A stretch of 64,000 nucleotides of DNA from Anaerolineales bacterium (GCA_020634885.1 JACKAW010000003.1:372001-436000), one strand, 5' to 3'. Shown: positions 51,541-59,741, numbered from the stretch's first letter. Translations and numbers: made by a program. The notes: generated from the letters alone by a model not told the origin.

Positions 51541-51636
51541 ATGAAATTCACTTCTGCTTTCCCAATGGTGCCAATGACCATGGCCATGCGTAACATGCGA
51601 ATGGAAATATCCCCCTGCGCCAAGTGGAAAGCATAG
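51541..51636 (+). CDS. Methionine-rich leader peptide of metG
   Basis: A 31-codon ORF from ATG to TAG. The first half reads MKFTSAFPMVPMTMAMRN and continues MRMEISPCAKWKA: seven Met in 21 residues, six of them clustered at codons 9-21. It has no Shine-Dalgarno, but its ATG stands 7 nt behind a -10 box like other likely leaderless genes here. It lies between its own promoter and a terminator in front of metG. Its last codons (AAG TGG AAA GC) are the antiterminator strand, so a ribosome that reaches the stop would cover that strand. Such a short ORF could arise by chance, but Met density, position and the RNA pairings agree. I infer a regulatory peptide. Confidence 0.75.
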   Translation: MKFTSAFPMVPMTMAMRNMRMEISPCAKWKA

Positions 51637-51690
51637 TTTTTCATACCTGAAAAAACGGGCTGTCCATTTTGCGGGCAGCCTTTTTGTTTG
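51555..51690 (+). promoter_or_regulatory. Transcription attenuator of metG with three alternative pairings
   Basis: Strand 1 TGCTTTCC (51555-51562) pairs perfectly with strand 2 GGAAAGCA (51626-51633). Strand 2 as AAGTGGAAAGC (51622-51632) can instead pair with strand 3 GCTGTCCATTT (51659-51669) in 10 of 11 positions (one A-G mismatch, one G-T wobble). Strand 3 as GGCTGTCC (51658-51665) pairs with strand 4 GGGCAGCC (51673-51680), followed by TTTTTGTTTG, forming a terminator. The pairings are mutually exclusive, in the order protector, antiterminator and terminator. Stalling at Met codons over strand 1 would free strand 2 and allow read-through into metG. Confidence 0.75.
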
Positions 51691-51699
51691 TAAAACTTT

Positions 51700-51771
51700 A
51701 AACACGAAGGTCTCAAAGAGCACAAAGGAATTAAGGTTTTCTCCTTCGTGTACTGGATGTCCTTTGTGGTA
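51700..51771. repeat. CACGAAGG-type repeat between attenuator and metG
   Basis: CACGAAGG and CACAAAGG on the left are mirrored by CCTTCGTG and CCTTTGTG on the right, giving a loose hairpin. Similar strings occur at 9402-9735. It separates the terminator from the metG ribosome site. Confidence 0.5.
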
Positions 51772-51789
51772 AAAAATCGGAGAAATCGC

Positions 51790-53583
51790 ATGACCGAAAC
51801 CATCCTAGTCGCCGTCGCATGGCCCTACGCCAATGCCGAAATCCACGTGGGTAACATCACCGGCTCACACCTGCCCGGTGACATTTTTGCCCGTTACAAC
51901 CGCCTCAAAGGAAACAAGGTGTTGATGATCACCGGCACCGACTCGCACGGTACACCCGTCACCATGAGCGCAGATAAGCTCGGAAAACCCGTGGAAGAAG
52001 TGTACAAGTCTTATCACGAAGGGTTTATCAAGCTATTCCAACAGATCGGCATTACGTACGACCTGTACACCTCCACCCACACCGACAATCACTTCAAGGT
52101 CTCGCAATCCATGTTCCTTGCCTTGCAGAAGAACGGCTACCTCTTCCGCCAGTTTAGCAAGCAGTGGTACTCCCCCAGCGCGGGCAAGTTCCTGCCCGAC
52201 CGCTACGTGGAAGGGACATGCTACATCTGCGGTTACGAGAACGCGCGCTCTGATCAATGCGACAAATGCGGCAACGTGCTTGAACCCGAGAAGCTGATCA
52301 ACCCACGTGCCACCACCGGTGACGGTGCGCTCGAACTACGCGACACCGAACACTCGTACCTCGACCTTTCCAAACTCGAACCCGATGTAAAAACCTTCCT
52401 ACAATCACGCTCAGACCACATGCGCGATACAGTCTTGGGCGAGTCGCTGCGCAAGATCGAAAGCGAAGGTCTCAAGCCTCGCTCCATCACCCGTGACCTC
52501 GACTGGGGCATTCCCGTTCCAATTCAAGAAGTGGGTTGGGAAAACAAAGTGCTTTATGTGTGGTTCGAAGCCGTTATCGGCTATCTCTCCGCCCCGATTG
52601 AGTGGAGTCAACTATCGGGTAATCAAGAGGCGTGGCGCGATTGGTGGCTCAACCCCGCCGCAAAACAATTCCATTTCATTGGCAAAGACAACATCTTCTT
52701 CCACACCTCGCAGTGGCCCGCCGAATTGATGGGCGCAGGCAGCGCGTTCATGGAATTTTTTGCGGGCGAAGAAAACGCGCCGCTCATCCTGCCGTATGAT
52801 GTGCCTGCCAATCAATTTATGAATCTCGAAGCACAAAAGATCAGCGGTTCACGCAACTGGGCAGTGTGGGGTCTCGATGTTCTCACCCGCTTCGACCCGG
52901 ATGCCGTGCGTTACTACCTTACCGCAAACATGCCCGAAAGCAAAGACAGCGATTGGGATTGGGCAGAGTTTGTGGCGCGCAACAACAACGAACTGGTGGC
53001 AACATGGGGCAACCTTGCGAACCGCGTACTCTCGTTCTGCTACAAACATTGGGAAGGTCATGTGCCGGATGTAGACCCCGCCTCGCTTCGCCCCGTGGAC
53101 CTTGACCTGCTCGCCACCATCGAAGCTGGATTCAACTCTATAGGCGCGGAACTCGACGCCGTGCGTCTGCGCTCTGCCCTCAGCGAGACGATGAAACTCG
53201 CCACCGCTGTGAATCAATATCTTGATGTGCAAGCCCCCTGGTCTGCGGTGAAGACCGATAAAGACGCCGCCGCCAAGACCATCTACACCGCCTTGAAAGC
53301 GATTGACTCACTAAAGGTCATGTTCGCGCCGTTCATTCCCTTCACTTCCGAACGCCTGCACGGATTCTTCGGCTACGAAACTCCGCTCTTCGGCGAGCAA
53401 TATACCGAAACCGCCAAAGATTCACTTGGCGAACATTTGGTCTTGCGATACAAGCCTGTTGAAAACATCCAATGGAAACCCAGTGAACTGAAACCAGGCG
53501 CAAAGTTAAATCAACCCGGTCCGCTGTTCAAAAAATTGGAAGTGGATGTGATCGAAATGGAACGCGGAAAATTGGGTAATTAA
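51790..53583 (+). CDS. metG: Methionyl-tRNA synthetase
   Basis: A 597-residue class I aminoacyl-tRNA synthetase that charges tRNA-Met. The HIGH-type motif is AEIHVGNITGSHLPGD near residues 18-25, the KMSKS-type loop appears as AQKISGSRNW (a KISGS variant), and a four-Cys zinc knuckle is CYICGYENARSDQCDKCGN. The anticodon-binding helical domain follows (RVLSFCYKHWEG). The C-terminal tRNA-binding EMAP/Trbp111-like domain is absent, as in many short MetRS. The ATG is preceded by CGGAGAAATCGC; the longer frame starts in a repeat. It is controlled by the leader described upstream (inference). Confidence 0.96.
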   Translation: MTETILVAVAWPYANAEIHVGNITGSHLPGDIFARYNRLKGNKVLMITGTDSHGTPVTMSADKLGKPVEEVYKSYHEGFIKLFQQIGITYDLYTSTHTDNHFKVSQSMFLALQKNGYLFRQFSKQWYSPSAGKFLPDRYVEGTCYICGYENARSDQCDKCGNVLEPEKLINPRATTGDGALELRDTEHSYLDLSKLEPDVKTFLQSRSDHMRDTVLGESLRKIESEGLKPRSITRDLDWGIPVPIQEVGWENKVLYVWFEAVIGYLSAPIEWSQLSGNQEAWRDWWLNPAAKQFHFIGKDNIFFHTSQWPAELMGAGSAFMEFFAGEENAPLILPYDVPANQFMNLEAQKISGSRNWAVWGLDVLTRFDPDAVRYYLTANMPESKDSDWDWAEFVARNNNELVATWGNLANRVLSFCYKHWEGHVPDVDPASLRPVDLDLLATIEAGFNSIGAELDAVRLRSALSETMKLATAVNQYLDVQAPWSAVKTDKDAAAKTIYTALKAIDSLKVMFAPFIPFTSERLHGFFGYETPLFGEQYTETAKDSLGEHLVLRYKPVENIQWKPSELKPGAKLNQPGPLFKKLEVDVIEMERGKLGN

Positions 53584-53708
53584 TCCTATTCTTTTTAGGC
53601 ATCAAATACAAACTGATATTTGAACTTTATGAATATAGGTTTGTTATTCTCCTGTAAAATAAAAAGCAATGAATCAATAAGATGGCTTTTTCTAAACAGA
53701 GGTTATAA

Positions 53709-54836
53709 GTGAACAACCGATTGAGAGAAATATTCGAAATCTCACGCCACAAAAAAGAAAATATCCTCTCAATGGAAGGTTTGAGAGGAGGGGCTGTATT
53801 TCTGGTGTTCCTAGTACATTATTCGTCTATAACTGAAACCTATCTATCGCCAGGAAACACGACCTGGAATATCAAAAACATCCTGGGTGAGATAGGCAAT
53901 TCAGGTGTAGATCTTTTTTTTGTTCTAAGCGGCTTTTTAATTTATGGCATGTTGCTTCAAAAACAACAAAACTATTTATCCTATCTTTACCGAAGAGTTG
54001 CACGTATCTATCCAACTTTTCTATTTGTGTTTTTCATATATATTGTCTTAGGTTATATATTCCCTGCAGAAAACAAAATACCAAAAGAAACTGAACAAGC
54101 GGTTATTTACCTTATTGAAAATCTTTTATTACTCCCAGGCATTATTAATATAGAGCCAATAATTACTGTAGCATGGTCTCTAAGTTATGAATTTTTATTT
54201 TATTTAGCCACCCCTTGGATAATATACGGGTTACGCTTACGCACCTGGAAATTTCAAAATCGCATCTTATTAATACTTTCAATGGCAGTGTCATCATACG
54301 TTATTGTTAGCATCAAAGGCGGACCTATCCGTATCCTTATGTTCCTTTCTGGAATGGTTCTATTTGAAGTTGTAACAAACACAGAATGGAAACCTATCAA
54401 ACATTTGGGTATGGTTTCTCTGATCACTGCATTGGTGTGGCTGGCAATTTTCCCCTGGACAAGGATATCTGAAGAAGTTAAGTATGGAGTACTTTCCATT
54501 TTTCTATTTATTTTTTGTTGGGAATGTTTTTCTGTTAATGGATGGTTGCAAAACCTATTTTCGTGGACACCACTCAGGTGGTTCGGCAATATTAGCTATT
54601 CGTACTATCTGATCCATGGGTTAACAATAAAAGGTATTTTTCTCATTCTCGGGAAACTCGCCCTCACGAATACACCCACACCATGGGTGTATTGGGGCTT
54701 GATCGCGCCTGTATTTTTTGCCACCTTACTTACAGCATTTGTTTTATTTGCATTAATTGAAAAGCCATTGTCTCTCTCAACAAATACAATAAAGTTTTCA
54801 CCACCCCAAGAACCTGCTAAAAAAATTAGCCCTTAA
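53709..54836 (+). CDS. Acyltransferase 3 family membrane protein (OafA-like)
   Basis: A 375-residue polytopic membrane protein of the acyltransferase-3 family, which moves acetyl or other acyl groups onto envelope sugars. The conserved motifs are MEGLRGGAVFLVFLVHYSS (usual R-x-x-A and catalytic His), NSGVDLFFVLSGFLI and LYRRVARIYPTF, with ten or so hydrophobic spans and the closing NISYSYYLIHG. Base composition is clearly more AT-rich than its neighbours (many TTA, ATA and AAA codons), suggesting recent transfer. The start is GTG 53709 with AGAGG 8 nt upstream. It stands alone. Confidence 0.88.
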   Translation: MNNRLREIFEISRHKKENILSMEGLRGGAVFLVFLVHYSSITETYLSPGNTTWNIKNILGEIGNSGVDLFFVLSGFLIYGMLLQKQQNYLSYLYRRVARIYPTFLFVFFIYIVLGYIFPAENKIPKETEQAVIYLIENLLLLPGIINIEPIITVAWSLSYEFLFYLATPWIIYGLRLRTWKFQNRILLILSMAVSSYVIVSIKGGPIRILMFLSGMVLFEVVTNTEWKPIKHLGMVSLITALVWLAIFPWTRISEEVKYGVLSIFLFIFCWECFSVNGWLQNLFSWTPLRWFGNISYSYYLIHGLTIKGIFLILGKLALTNTPTPWVYWGLIAPVFFATLLTAFVLFALIEKPLSLSTNTIKFSPPQEPAKKISP

Positions 54837-54856
54837 ACTATTCAAAAATAATAGCC

Positions 54857-54924
54857 CCTTGCATAAACGCTCTCGCCACCTTGAGCGGGGTAAACATTAG
54901 ACTTCTTGCAAGAAGTCTAATGTG
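54857..54924. repeat. Dispersed repeat copy B plus a perfect 28-bp palindrome
   Basis: The left part (54857-54894) resembles the segment at 1383-1425. It runs into a perfect palindrome at 54895-54922 with half-site CATTAGACTTCTTG; one more A-T pair extends it to 30 bp. A single half-like string TAGACTTCTTG occurs again near 63325. It lies ~65 nt before the first kinase gene. Confidence 0.65.
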
Positions 54925-54974
54925 TCAAAAACATAACTGGTTATTTTCCGAGTTTTCCACTCCAATTTTCACTG

Positions 54975-54980
54975 TATAAT
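54975..54980 (+). promoter_or_regulatory. -10 box of the first Ser/Thr kinase gene, leaderless geometry
   Basis: A consensus TATAAT ends 6 nt before the ATG at 54987. No ribosome site fits between them. Confidence 0.65.
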
Positions 54981-54986
54981 CTCCAC

Positions 54987-57101
54987 ATGGTAGATTGGAT
55001 TGAAAAAACAATTGGAAAAGTCCGCATTGATAAATACATCGCGCGTGGGGGCATGGCAGAAGTTTATCTCGGCACACACCTCACCTTAGACCGCCAGGTC
55101 GCTGTGAAAATGATGCACAGCTTCATCGAATCAGACCCCGACCTGCTCAACCGCTTTCAGCGCGAAGCCAAAGCAGTGGCAGGGCTGCGCCACCCAAACA
55201 TCGTTCAAATTTACGATTACGATACGCACGAGTCTCACCCCTACATTGTGATGGAATATCTCAAAGGTCCATCACTCGCAAACTACCTGCGCGACCTTCA
55301 CAACAACGGCGCAAGGCTCACACTCGCCCAGGTTGCCCAACTACTCAAATCTCTTGCCGCAGGCATAGATTACGCCCATGCACAGGGCATCACCCACCGC
55401 GATATAAAACCCGCCAACATCATACTTAACAACAAAAGCGGCGAATACTCCATGCACGAACTCGCCACAGATACCGAATGCATCATCACCGATTTCGGTT
55501 TGGTGCGCATTGCCAACTCCGCCACCCAAACCGCATCAGGTGTCGTGAGCGGAACCCCTGCATACATGTCACCCGAACAGGCACAGGGCAACCCCGCCGA
55601 CGGACGCTCAGACACCTACTCCCTCGGCATCGTCCTCTACGAAATGCTCGCAGGGCGCGTCCCTTTTGAATCCGATTCCACGCTTGGGGTCATCCTCAAA
55701 CATATTTCCGAACCGCCGCCGTTCATCGAAGGCATCTCACCGCAGGTACAAGGCGTCATCAACAAAGCGCTCGAAAAATTCCCCCAAGACCGTTACCAAA
55801 CCGCACACGAGCTTTTGGAGGATTATTACAACGCTGTGGGTATGCACGCCGAAGCAGAAACGATCCACACCCTGCGCTTCAAAACCCCGCCGACAACTGC
55901 CACGCTTAGCAATAAGCCGACACCACGCCGAAACAACCTCCTCTGGATCGGCGCTGGACTTTTCATCTGTATTTGTCTCGGCATATTCACTACCAGCGCA
56001 CTCGGAATATCCGCCTTTGCCATCCTCCCCGGCTTAAACAAGCAAGCCGCCGCCGAAACCACCCCAACCGATGTACATTCGCATGGCGGCGGAACACAAA
56101 CTGCCGATCAACAGACAAATCCGCCGCAACCCTCCTTTGGAGAGTTTGTGGGCATCCTGCGTTTTCAAGGCAGCCTCGATCAGGTCACAGTCACAGCATC
56201 CCTGCCCGAGCCCGCCGAAGGAACGCAATACGAAGCATGGCTCATGAACGATGACGCAGAAACCATCGTCAGCATCGGCGTTCTTGAAAAGAACAATTCC
56301 GGTCAATACACATTGACCTATCTTGAGCCGCAATCCCGCAATCTTTTGGATGGTTTCAATCGAATGGAGATCACGCTTGAAACGAACCCAGATGCCAGCC
56401 CCAATCCATCCGATGAAATTCTTTATTCCACCGCCCTGCCCGATGATGCCCTCACACACATCCGGCATTTGCTGGTAAGTTTTTCCGGCGCACCCAATCA
56501 AGTCGGTTTAACGAGCGGCTTGTTGGATACAAGCAAGCTTATTAAAAACACAGGCGATGAAATTGAAAAAAGTTTTGAGAACGGCGATGAAAAATCCACA
56601 CGCGCGCACCTTGAGACGCTCATCAACATCATCGTTGGCACACAAAGCAGTGACCACAAAGATTGGGACAAGAACGGCTCAACCGGCGATCCCAGTGACG
56701 GGTTCGGCTTGCTGTTGAACGGAAGTCAAACCGGTTACATCGAAGGCACGATCACCCATGCCGAACTCTCCGCTTCGGCAGGCGATGCCACTGCAAATAT
56801 CAAACTCCACAGCGAGCATGTCGCTATCAGCGCAAGGAATGTTGAGGGATGGGCAACCCAGCTTCGAGACGTTGCGAAGCGCATCCTCGAAACGCCCACA
56901 GGTCAGATCAATGAGGCGGATATCCGGCTGGCTATATCGCTTGCGGAGCAAATCCACAGCGGGGTAGACCTGGACGGAAACGAAAGTATTGACCCGGTGG
57001 AAGGTGAGGGAGGCTCACTCACCGCGTACGAACATGCCGAATACATGGCAGATATGCAAATCCTTGAAGGTGCAAACCAAATCCCTGCGCCTGGAGAATA
57101 A
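54987..57101 (+). CDS. Membrane Ser/Thr protein kinase with RskA-like external domain (paralogue 1)
   Basis: A 704-residue PknB-type kinase. The kinase domain (~10-275) is complete: GGMAEVY glycine loop, AVKMM lysine, HRDIKPANIIL, DFGLVRI and GTPAYMSPEQAQG. An unusual insertion (LNNKSGEYSMHELATDTE) stands between HRD and DFG. A membrane span lies at ~315-345. The external part has a beta-sandwich (GTQYEAWLMNDDAETIVSIGVLE) like the anti-sigma RskA domain, then helices with two calcium-loop-like motifs, DWDKNGSTGDPSDGFG and DLDGNESIDPVEGEGG. There are no PASTA repeats. The protein at 60475 is a full-length paralogue. Confidence 0.9.
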   Translation: MVDWIEKTIGKVRIDKYIARGGMAEVYLGTHLTLDRQVAVKMMHSFIESDPDLLNRFQREAKAVAGLRHPNIVQIYDYDTHESHPYIVMEYLKGPSLANYLRDLHNNGARLTLAQVAQLLKSLAAGIDYAHAQGITHRDIKPANIILNNKSGEYSMHELATDTECIITDFGLVRIANSATQTASGVVSGTPAYMSPEQAQGNPADGRSDTYSLGIVLYEMLAGRVPFESDSTLGVILKHISEPPPFIEGISPQVQGVINKALEKFPQDRYQTAHELLEDYYNAVGMHAEAETIHTLRFKTPPTTATLSNKPTPRRNNLLWIGAGLFICICLGIFTTSALGISAFAILPGLNKQAAAETTPTDVHSHGGGTQTADQQTNPPQPSFGEFVGILRFQGSLDQVTVTASLPEPAEGTQYEAWLMNDDAETIVSIGVLEKNNSGQYTLTYLEPQSRNLLDGFNRMEITLETNPDASPNPSDEILYSTALPDDALTHIRHLLVSFSGAPNQVGLTSGLLDTSKLIKNTGDEIEKSFENGDEKSTRAHLETLINIIVGTQSSDHKDWDKNGSTGDPSDGFGLLLNGSQTGYIEGTITHAELSASAGDATANIKLHSEHVAISARNVEGWATQLRDVAKRILETPTGQINEADIRLAISLAEQIHSGVDLDGNESIDPVEGEGGSLTAYEHAEYMADMQILEGANQIPAPGE

Positions 57102-57107
57102 GCCAAA

Positions 57108-57142
57108 CAAAAACGCCGTGCATTGTGCGCGGCGTTTTTTTA
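57108..57142 (+). terminator. Terminator of the first kinase gene
   Basis: AAAAACGCCG pairs with CGGCGTTTTTTT around TGCATTGTGCG, 7 nt after the stop codon. Confidence 0.88.
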
Positions 57143-57222
57143 TCAAAAGCCCTCCTCAAGTAGGTTGCTATTTGGGTTGAGGTACTTTATAAAATAATCC
57201 TAACCACTTTTAAGGAGAGAAT

Positions 57223-58419
57223 ATGTCCACTGTAACTGCTGAGATACTGGTGAAAGCCCCTGTAAAGTTCGCCTATCGTGCCTTCACAAATGCCACCGCC
57301 ATACGTGAATGGCTGTGTGATGTTGCCACCGTCATACCGCGCCCACATGGGCGCATGTACCTGTGGTGGACAGGTGATTTCTACACCAGCGGGCATTATC
57401 TTGAAGTAGAAGAAAATAAATTGGTAAAGTTTCGCTGGTTCTCAAACATTGACCCCACCCCCACTGAAGTGACCGTAACCTTTACAGAAAAAGACGGCGG
57501 CGTGAATGTCCGCATGGATCATGAAGTGCCAAGCGATGATTCCTGGAAGAACATGGCAGATGGATTTCGTGAGCAGTGGGCATCGAGTTTGCGCAACTTA
57601 AAATCCATCCTTGAAACAGGCGTTGATCTGCGCATTGCCGAACGCCCCATGCTGGGGATCGTGCCGGGTGATTTCACTGAAGAGCAGGCAAAGTCTTTGG
57701 GGGTTCCCGTTCGTGAAGGGCTGAGAATCGACGGGACTGTGGAAGGCATGGGCGCACAAAAAGCGGGCATTCAGCGGGATGACGTATTGGTTGGCATGGG
57801 CGGCAAACCCATAACCAATGATTTCGCCAGTATGCAAAACGCCCTCGCTGGAAAGAAAGGCGGTGACGTTTTGGAGGTGGAGTTCTATCGCGGCGCGGAA
57901 AAGAAAACTGTACAAATGGAACTTGGCAAACGCCCCATGCCAGATGTTCCCTTCAATCCCGTTGAACTGGCAAAACAAGCCCGCGCCATGTATGAACCCG
58001 CATTGATCGAAGTTCAAAAATGTTTTGACGGGGTAAGCGATGAACAAGCCATGCAGCGCCCCGCCCCTCAAGAATGGAGCGCGTTGGAAGTTATGGCGCA
58101 TTTGATCCAAAATGAGCGCTTTAATATTATTTTTCTCTCCAGCCTCGTAGGTGGATACGAATCAATAGCAGATGATTTTGGCGGCAATATCAATGCCTCG
58201 GTTGAGGCAATTGTAAAAGCCAATCCTTCCATACAATTGATGCTGGATGCCCTGAATCGTATCGTAAATGAGATTCTCATTTATACCGAAAATCTCCCAG
58301 CAGAGTTTGTGGAAAACAAAAGCAGTTACTACCGTTTCGGCAGCGGTATTTTACAGCCAGGGTTTCACTTAAACACACATACTCATCAGATCAAAGAAGC
58401 GCTTGTGGCAGCACGTTAA
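57223..58419 (+). CDS. SRPBCC-PDZ-DinB three-domain fusion protein
   Basis: A 398-residue cytoplasmic protein made of three modules. Residues ~1-135 are an AHSA1/SRPBCC hydrophobic-pocket domain (AEILVKAPVKFAYRAFTNATAIREWLC to GFREQWASSLRNLKSILE). Residues ~140-235 are a PDZ domain (GLRIDGTVEGMGAQKAGIQRDDVLVGMGGKPI). Residues ~245-398 are a DinB-like four-helix bundle (RPAPQEWSALEVMAHLIQNERF, with His and the closing LNTHTHQIKEAL giving possible metal ligands). There is no signal peptide. AGGAGAGAAT is the ribosome site. Function unknown; a ligand-binding module coupled through PDZ to a DinB metal-binding domain is unusual. Confidence 0.8.
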   Translation: MSTVTAEILVKAPVKFAYRAFTNATAIREWLCDVATVIPRPHGRMYLWWTGDFYTSGHYLEVEENKLVKFRWFSNIDPTPTEVTVTFTEKDGGVNVRMDHEVPSDDSWKNMADGFREQWASSLRNLKSILETGVDLRIAERPMLGIVPGDFTEEQAKSLGVPVREGLRIDGTVEGMGAQKAGIQRDDVLVGMGGKPITNDFASMQNALAGKKGGDVLEVEFYRGAEKKTVQMELGKRPMPDVPFNPVELAKQARAMYEPALIEVQKCFDGVSDEQAMQRPAPQEWSALEVMAHLIQNERFNIIFLSSLVGGYESIADDFGGNINASVEAIVKANPSIQLMLDALNRIVNEILIYTENLPAEFVENKSSYYRFGSGILQPGFHLNTHTHQIKEALVAAR

Positions 58420-58436
58420 TCCCCCGTGCGTTAAAC

Positions 58437-58474
58437 AAAAAACAACGGCTTCTCTTGAAGCCGTTGTTTTTTTA
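58437..58474 (+). terminator. Terminator of the SRPBCC-PDZ-DinB gene
   Basis: AAAACAACGGCTTC pairs with GAAGCCGTTGTTTT around TCTT, with a T-run after it. Confidence 0.9.
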
Positions 58475-58542
58475 CAAAATAATTACACCTTTTTATTATC
58501 TACAAAACATAAACATGGAATAATGCAACCCATGGAGAATAT

Positions 58543-59022
58543 ATGAAAAAAATTTCATCGACCATCATATTTTTACTTGTTCCCGTCCTGTTTTTAAGCG
58601 GGTGTCAAAAGAACATCACGCGTAATCCCGATGGGAGCATCACTGCCGAAACCAGCATTACCCAAGCCGAGTTGCAACAGGTCATCACAGAAGCCATTGC
58701 TGACCCGCTGATAAAAGATATCGCCATTACACTGCACTCGGGGTATATCTCTGTCGCTGGAGAAAGGGAGCGTTTGAACGACCCTGCCAAGGTGGATACA
58801 CTCTCCCTGCGGTTAGACCTTGGCGTTAGTAATGGAGAATTAACTGCATCCATTTCCAACGCTCAACTTGATGGGGTTTCCATCGAAGCAGATCGCGTGG
58901 AAAATTGGAATCAGACCATTGCCAACCGGCTGGCGAACCTTATGGAACGAGGCAACCGCAATGCCACCCTTCAATCTGTATCCATCACACCTGAACAAGT
59001 TAATATGGTTTGGGTAAAGTAG
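58543..59022 (+). CDS. Small lipoprotein of unknown function
   Basis: A 159-residue lipoprotein: MKKISSTIIFLLVPVLFLSG ends in an LSGC lipobox, so Cys-21 would be lipidated. The mature part alternates beta strands and one amphipathic helix (LSLRLDLGVSNGELTASISN, then VENWNQTIANRLANLMERG) and resembles LmeA/DUF2993-type lipid-binding domains only in outline. GGAGAATAT precedes the ATG. It sits between the two kinase genes; the external kinase domains have a similar helix (VEGWATQLRDVAKRIL and MQVWSEQLLALALLL), which may be chance. Confidence 0.7.
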   Translation: MKKISSTIIFLLVPVLFLSGCQKNITRNPDGSITAETSITQAELQQVITEAIADPLIKDIAITLHSGYISVAGERERLNDPAKVDTLSLRLDLGVSNGELTASISNAQLDGVSIEADRVENWNQTIANRLANLMERGNRNATLQSVSITPEQVNMVWVK

Positions 59023-59037
59023 GCACATCATCTCAAT

Positions 59038-59070
59038 AAAAACAGCCTTGAAAATCAAGGCTGTTTTTAT
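59038..59070. terminator. Bidirectional terminator between lipoprotein and nucleosidase genes
   Basis: AAAAACAGCCTTG pairs with CAAGGCTGTTTTT around AAAAT. It serves both convergent genes; the nucleosidase stop codon lies in its right flank. Confidence 0.9.
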
Positions 59071-59741
59071 ATATCCAAACTACCCAACCACCCGGGTAAT
59101 TGATCGAACAATTTTCGCATAACGTCTTTGGTTCGTTCTTCATACAACGAGAGATTATCATAAGCCTCACCTGCTGTTTCGCTCACCAGATCGCTCACGC
59201 CGCGTAAGATCAGCAAATGTGCGGCGTTCTTCTTTGCCACCCAGGCAAATGCCGCAGACTCCCAGTCACCGGCGATGGCGCCAAGAGATTTGAGAAAAGC
59301 GATCTTCTCCGGCGGCAGGTCGCTATCAGCGGAGGCGATGATTCCCCGTCGCACAGGGTAAGGCAAAATGGACGGGAGCCAGCCTGCATCCAGTGTGGAG
59401 GCGTAGTGATCCAAAACATTGGGGTCTCCGATCAATTCAACAATGTCATAAACAAATGTTTTTTCCACGAGAATAATATCGCCCAAATCCACCACACCTT
59501 CAAAGCCGCCGCATGTGCCAAGGTTTACGATCAGGTCTGGTTTTTCATGGTCGAGCACATATTGAATGGAACCCGCCGAAGCGATCTTGCCCCACCCGCT
59601 ATGCAATAGATGGAGTGGATAACCGCCGTGAAGCAGTTGCGCAGTTTCACCAAATGGGGAAGCCTGAATGTTAAGCTGCGGGAAAATTTCTTTTACAGCC
59701 TGCCACTCGGTATTGGCAGAGATCAGTACACTTACTTTCAT
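59067..59741 (-). CDS. 5'-methylthioadenosine/S-adenosylhomocysteine nucleosidase family protein
   Basis: A 224-residue PNP/UDP-phosphorylase-fold enzyme that would split MTA, SAH or a related nucleoside into base and sugar. The fold is seen in NLGTCGGFEGVVDLGDIILVEKTFVYDI. The substrate segment GDWESAAFAWVAKKNAAHLLILRGVSDL stands where MTA nucleosidases have DMEsaAiA and RaiSD, with Trp for Met and the catalytic-type Asp in RGVSDL. Futalosine hydrolase is an alternative. It is co-translated with pncC upstream: the ATGA overlap is 59738-59741. Confidence 0.82.
   Translation of the reverse strand: MKVSVLISANTEWQAVKEIFPQLNIQASPFGETAQLLHGGYPLHLLHSGWGKIASAGSIQYVLDHEKPDLIVNLGTCGGFEGVVDLGDIILVEKTFVYDIVELIGDPNVLDHYASTLDAGWLPSILPYPVRRGIIASADSDLPPEKIAFLKSLGAIAGDWESAAFAWVAKKNAAHLLILRGVSDLVSETAGEAYDNLSLYEERTKDVMRKLFDQLPGWLGSLDI

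Noticed and set aside
51412..51723. Minus-strand ORFs (103 and 113 codons) across the metG leader
   Set aside because: They run through the terminator, the repeat and the promoter and have no domain; the plus strand has a consistent regulatory reading.
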